This document shows, piece by piece, positions 61,081 to 64,000 of a stretch of DNA of 64,000 nt. The stretch is from Halobacillus litoralis (lineage in GTDB: Bacteria > Bacillota > Bacilli > Bacillales > Halobacillaceae): NCBI RefSeq assembly GCF_020171725.1, contig NZ_JAIVAJ010000005.1:1-64000 (forward strand), written 5' to 3'. The position numbers and the translations under genes were made by a program. Under the pieces are notes generated by a model. It searched no databases. It had not been told where the DNA came from and saw only the letters and a list, made by a program, of their open reading frames with translations. How positions within the stretch are numbered: position 1 is the first letter of the stretch; each line of letters begins with the position of its first letter.

Positions 61081-62604
61081 TCAACGACTTAACAAAGCAT
61101 TAATTTTTCTCTTCAAAATGCCTGAATACGAATTGTTTTTTTGTTTTAATTGCAAATTAAGATCATCGAGTTTATTGCTAATAACATTTAACTGGTTAGA
61201 AATCTCTTTTTGATTCTGATTTAAATTTGATAATTCTTTTACAATCATTTTCGTATCATTACTAGAAGAATTTTTTAAAGGTTGACTTATCTTATGCTTA
61301 CTGCTTGCTTGATGATCGGATAACATATCACCTAGCTCTTTAGTAAGTTTAATTGTATTAGAATCATTAACATGAGATTTCATATCCCAATTTTTCACTT
61401 GGTTCAATTCGCTCTCGGTCATTACCTGCAAATGTCCTTTTATGCTTTCCAAAATTTCATCTCGATACCTTGAAAATATCAAGGAATTCGAAGGAGAGTA
61501 CCATTTCTCTAACCATTCCATACTCTCTTTGTCCCCTCTTGCTTTTTTCTTTAAAGTAGTCATCATTTTATTTTCCCCTGTATAATGCGAGGTTATATAA
61601 GTAATGACATTCTCATGTTTGATCGGGTTCTTTATCAGATGATTCCTCGCCTCTTTGATTGAGAAAAGCTTATGAAAATCTAGGGAGTTATCAGTCAATT
61701 TACCATTTTCGAGAACATTCTCTAGTAGTAATTTCCTGAAACATTTCCAGCAATTATAGCACGGTTTCCCAACCTCACCTCTTATACAGGATTGAGCAAT
61801 CTCACTATACTTGGACTGTAAGACTACCTTTGAAGTTCCGACCTCACTGATCCCCGCTACCACTAAATTAAATGGCATTCCTACTTTAGAAAATAAGGAT
61901 CCCCATCTTTTATAGTGAGTTCTTTCAGGGTAATTTTCAAAGTTATTATGTCCAACCTTATAACTGGACTCTAGTACTGTACCAAATGCAATGCTATCTA
62001 AATTATAAAAATCAGATAGCAAAAGAGCTGGAATTGAATTCGACACATCGACAGGAAAGCCGACTGGTTTCCTTATATATTCAAAATCACTTACAGTTTT
62101 TGTTATGAACTTACCTCTTTTTTCAATATAATTGCATGCGTAATGAGCTGCTTCACTTTTATATAATGATTTTGTTCCCTCGCTCATGTACCGATCCAAG
62201 AAAAAAGACTTAGTTTGGTTTGGCATTAACTCTAAAGCTGCAGTAGAATCTACTCCACCACTGAAAGCGAGAGCTGGCACACCTTGATTGGGAATGCTTC
62301 TAGTACTTAAATTTTTATCGACACTATGAATTACTTTTTTGGTAGTTTCATAAACTTTATCAGCAAAAGGTTGACTTACCTCAAAATTAAACTTGATGGT
62401 ATTTCCTAAGAAAGGATACGTCATTAAAAGTGAGGCTAAACCCAAGATGTCCGGATGGACATCTTCCAATGACCAAGAATCAGGCATTTCAAAAAAACAG
62501 GTTGGTTGATTAAACTCAACCTTACCATAATTTCTACTATCTCCTTCTTCTAATTCAAAGCTAAAGATTACTCTACTGCCCTCAGATGAAACCGATATTA
62601 TCAT
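61081..62604 (-). CDS. PP-loop (ATP-pyrophosphatase) protein with a QueC-type four-Cys site, in a glycan cluster
   Basis: A 507-residue protein of unknown activity. The PP-loop SGGVDST is at 115-121, preceded by a beta-rich N-terminal domain. Four cysteines at 273, 282, 285 and 288 (spacing x8, x2, x2; end CYNCWKCFRK) match the zinc site of QueC, the 7-cyano-7-deazaguanine synthase. The C-terminal about 100 residues are a coiled coil ending in a basic segment. It has no membrane helix. PP-loop enzymes activate carboxyl or carbonyl groups as adenylates for amidation or nitrile formation, so modification of a sugar or lipid-linked intermediate is plausible but inferred. It lies nine bases after the GT28-like gene and just before a GT4 gene. 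Confidence 0.75.
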   Translation of the reverse strand: MIISVSSEGSRVIFSFELEEGDSRNYGKVEFNQPTCFFEMPDSWSLEDVHPDILGLASLLMTYPFLGNTIKFNFEVSQPFADKVYETTKKVIHSVDKNLSTRSIPNQGVPALAFSGGVDSTAALELMPNQTKSFFLDRYMSEGTKSLYKSEAAHYACNYIEKRGKFITKTVSDFEYIRKPVGFPVDVSNSIPALLLSDFYNLDSIAFGTVLESSYKVGHNNFENYPERTHYKRWGSLFSKVGMPFNLVVAGISEVGTSKVVLQSKYSEIAQSCIRGEVGKPCYNCWKCFRKLLLENVLENGKLTDNSLDFHKLFSIKEARNHLIKNPIKHENVITYITSHYTGENKMMTTLKKKARGDKESMEWLEKWYSPSNSLIFSRYRDEILESIKGHLQVMTESELNQVKNWDMKSHVNDSNTIKLTKELGDMLSDHQASSKHKISQPLKNSSSNDTKMIVKELSNLNQNQKEISNQLNVISNKLDDLNLQLKQKNNSYSGILKRKINALLSR

Positions 62605-62613
62605 TCAAACACC

Positions 62614-64000
62614 TTACCTTCTTTTAATTTGTTCTATTAAATATGATGCGATTTCGTCTGCCCCGTTTTCTACAACAAGTTTTTTAGCGTTTCTTCTCAT
62701 TTTCTCATTCAATGTTGGATCCATGACTGACAAAACACGTTCTCGCAGAACAGACTCTTCAATAGGTTCTCGAACCACAATACCCGCTTCAGCTGCTTCC
62801 GCTTTTTTAGCTCTAGATAATTGATCATCAGTCTTGGTATCCTCATTTGGTATAAAAATTGAAGGAACGCCAAAATACATTAATTCATGATAGGTGTTAT
62901 AACCTGCGGCAGTAATCGCTAGGTCAAAAGCTTCATAAAATCTTGAATTAGGATAGTCCCTTATGACAAATAACCTATCACGGAAAATGTTTTTACGTTT
63001 ACCAATTACTGACTCACCCAAAACGATATAAATATCATCTCGTAGGCTAAGTAAGTTTAAAACTTTATTCAGAGTAGAGTTAATATCATTAATATTACCC
63101 GCACCTAATTGGACATAAATTATAAAGCCATCATCCGGGATACCCCACATTTTGCGAACATCTTTTTTAGACAATGTTTCATTTTTATCTAAATATATAA
63201 CTGGGTTGCAGTGTAGTTTATTACTATCTAGTTCTTCACTTAGTTCTCCTGCTTCCCCAGGAACTATTACTTTATGGAAGTTTCTTTCTTTATCCCCTGA
63301 AACTTCTTTTTTACCTTTTTTATGTTGACCTCTTCGAACCCAAACTCTCTCTAAATCATCAGCTTGTTTCATCGATGAGATTAATCCAGCATAAGGAAAC
63401 GCACCGTCGAACACTAGCGTATTTGGGCGATGCAACTCCAAAGCGGTCCCAAGTTGATCTTTAAGAAGGTTGTTCCACTGTGTGGATGAAACATCTTTTG
63501 GGAACAACATCTTTGAAGGTAAGTGATATCCCAGAAAACCTTCTTGCAATATTAAATGCATTGCAGAGCTAGTAGCAAAAAATATAATCTCCCTCTCCGG
63601 ATCAATTTGTCTCACCCGGCGTGCAATTGCCAAAAGTCTTGTCAAATGGCCAAGCCCTGCTCCATTAGTAGGAACAAAAATTATCCCTTCTCCACTAGAA
63701 GGTATCGGTTGTATATTAGAAGAGTCACTAGATGTGTTTGATGTCTTCGGTTTGGTTATCAAATCTCCACTTTTAGCTTTATTGTATAATTTAAACAATC
63801 TGAACGGAAGTTTAATTACATCTTTCAATGACCTTCTCGATCTAATTATCGCATCCCCTATATGAAAACGTACATTGTTGTTTGAAGACAAGTTATGTAC
63901 AGTCTGACGTGCATTTTTCAAGCTCTTATCTTTTTTACGTATTAAATCTTTTTGTTTCTTAATTTCATTTTTGTACTTTTTAATATCGTCTGAACTAACG
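62614..64000 (-). CDS. MurG/GT28-like glycosyltransferase with N-terminal coiled coil, 5' end outside the window
   Basis: At least 461 residues; the frame stays open to the window edge, so the true start lies beyond 64000. The visible N-terminus is a Lys-rich coiled coil (KKYKNEIKKQKDLIRKKDKS). A GT-B transferase follows with IIFVPTNGAGLGHLTRLLAI (MurG-like G-x-G-H loop), a long glycine-containing linker and the donor half with DLAITAAGYNTYHELMYFGV and PSIFIPNEDTKTDDQ. It should move a sugar from a UDP donor. A TTG at 63921 without ribosome site is not believed to be the start. It ends nine bases before the PP-loop gene. Confidence 0.82.
   Translation of the reverse strand, partial: VSSDDIKKYKNEIKKQKDLIRKKDKSLKNARQTVHNLSSNNNVRFHIGDAIIRSRRSLKDVIKLPFRLFKLYNKAKSGDLITKPKTSNTSSDSSNIQPIPSSGEGIIFVPTNGAGLGHLTRLLAIARRVRQIDPEREIIFFATSSAMHLILQEGFLGYHLPSKMLFPKDVSSTQWNNLLKDQLGTALELHRPNTLVFDGAFPYAGLISSMKQADDLERVWVRRGQHKKGKKEVSGDKERNFHKVIVPGEAGELSEELDSNKLHCNPVIYLDKNETLSKKDVRKMWGIPDDGFIIYVQLGAGNINDINSTLNKVLNLLSLRDDIYIVLGESVIGKRKNIFRDRLFVIRDYPNSRFYEAFDLAITAAGYNTYHELMYFGVPSIFIPNEDTKTDDQLSRAKKAEAAEAGIVVREPIEESVLRERVLSVMDPTLNEKMRRNAKKLVVENGADEIASYLIEQIKRR

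Overview
The window reads as a chromosomal segment of a Gram-positive member of the Bacillaceae. Supporting this are strong Shine-Dalgarno sites (GGAGG), Bacillus-type gene order (gnd next to zwf; YwqC/YwqD/YwqE kinase-modulator-phosphatase genes; EpsC/EpsN/EpsM/EpsL-type genes), S-layer-homology (SLH) domains and lipoproteins with lipoboxes. The secreted proteins are very acidic, which suggests a moderately halophilic or marine genus (Halobacillus or Pontibacillus-like); this last point is inference.

Layout. (1) 1-1,565: the end of an IS3-family element inserted into a gene that also carries an in-frame amber codon, then a small Xre-type regulator and a small partner ORF. (2) 1,751-30,256, all minus strand: an exopolysaccharide locus. 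Read in transcription order it holds a PAS-PAS-winged-helix regulator, YwqC and YwqD (Wzz-like modulator and tyrosine kinase), a giant 3,731-residue SLH surface protein, YwqE phosphatase, a small ORF, and an EpsC-type dehydratase. An EAR/epsC-like leader RNA with terminators follows, then EpsN, EpsL and EpsM homologues, three glycosyltransferases, a UDP-sugar dehydrogenase, a flippase, an acetyltransferase and a polymerase. The distal part (about 1.7-10 kb) is visibly more AT-rich. (3) 30.5-46.7 kb: housekeeping and signalling genes, namely a 51-bp tandem repeat, small proteins, L-lactate dehydrogenase behind a Rex operator, a YhcR-like extracellular nuclease, a lipoprotein gene with an amber codon in its signal peptide, gnd-zwf, a PAS protein, and a histidine kinase with a LytTR response regulator. 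(4) 47.0-48.9 kb: a 52-bp hairpin repeat array split by a complete IS256-family element. (5) 49.0-55.8 kb: a TetR-MFP-RND-TolC-like efflux operon. (6) 56.0-58.0 kb: a TelA-family pair. (7) 58.4-64.0 kb: a second AT-rich glycan cluster with a WbaP-like initiating transferase, a GT4 enzyme, a PP-loop protein with a QueC-type four-cysteine site, and a MurG/GT28-like transferase running off the window.

How it fits together. EpsC, EpsN and EpsM homologues have the activities expected to make UDP-N,N'-diacetylbacillosamine (dehydratase, aminotransferase, acetyltransferase). The EpsL homologue would load that sugar onto undecaprenyl phosphate. The downstream glycosyltransferases, flippase and polymerase would extend, export and polymerise the repeat unit, and YwqC/D/E would tune chain length through tyrosine phosphorylation. 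The giant SLH protein, translated from inside this locus, is probably co-expressed with the polysaccharide as a wall-anchored fibre. The less usual features are this giant protein and its two kinds of helical repeat, the candidate antitermination RNA followed by terminators, the PP-loop enzyme in a glycan cluster, and a TolC-like protein in a cell that should have no outer membrane.
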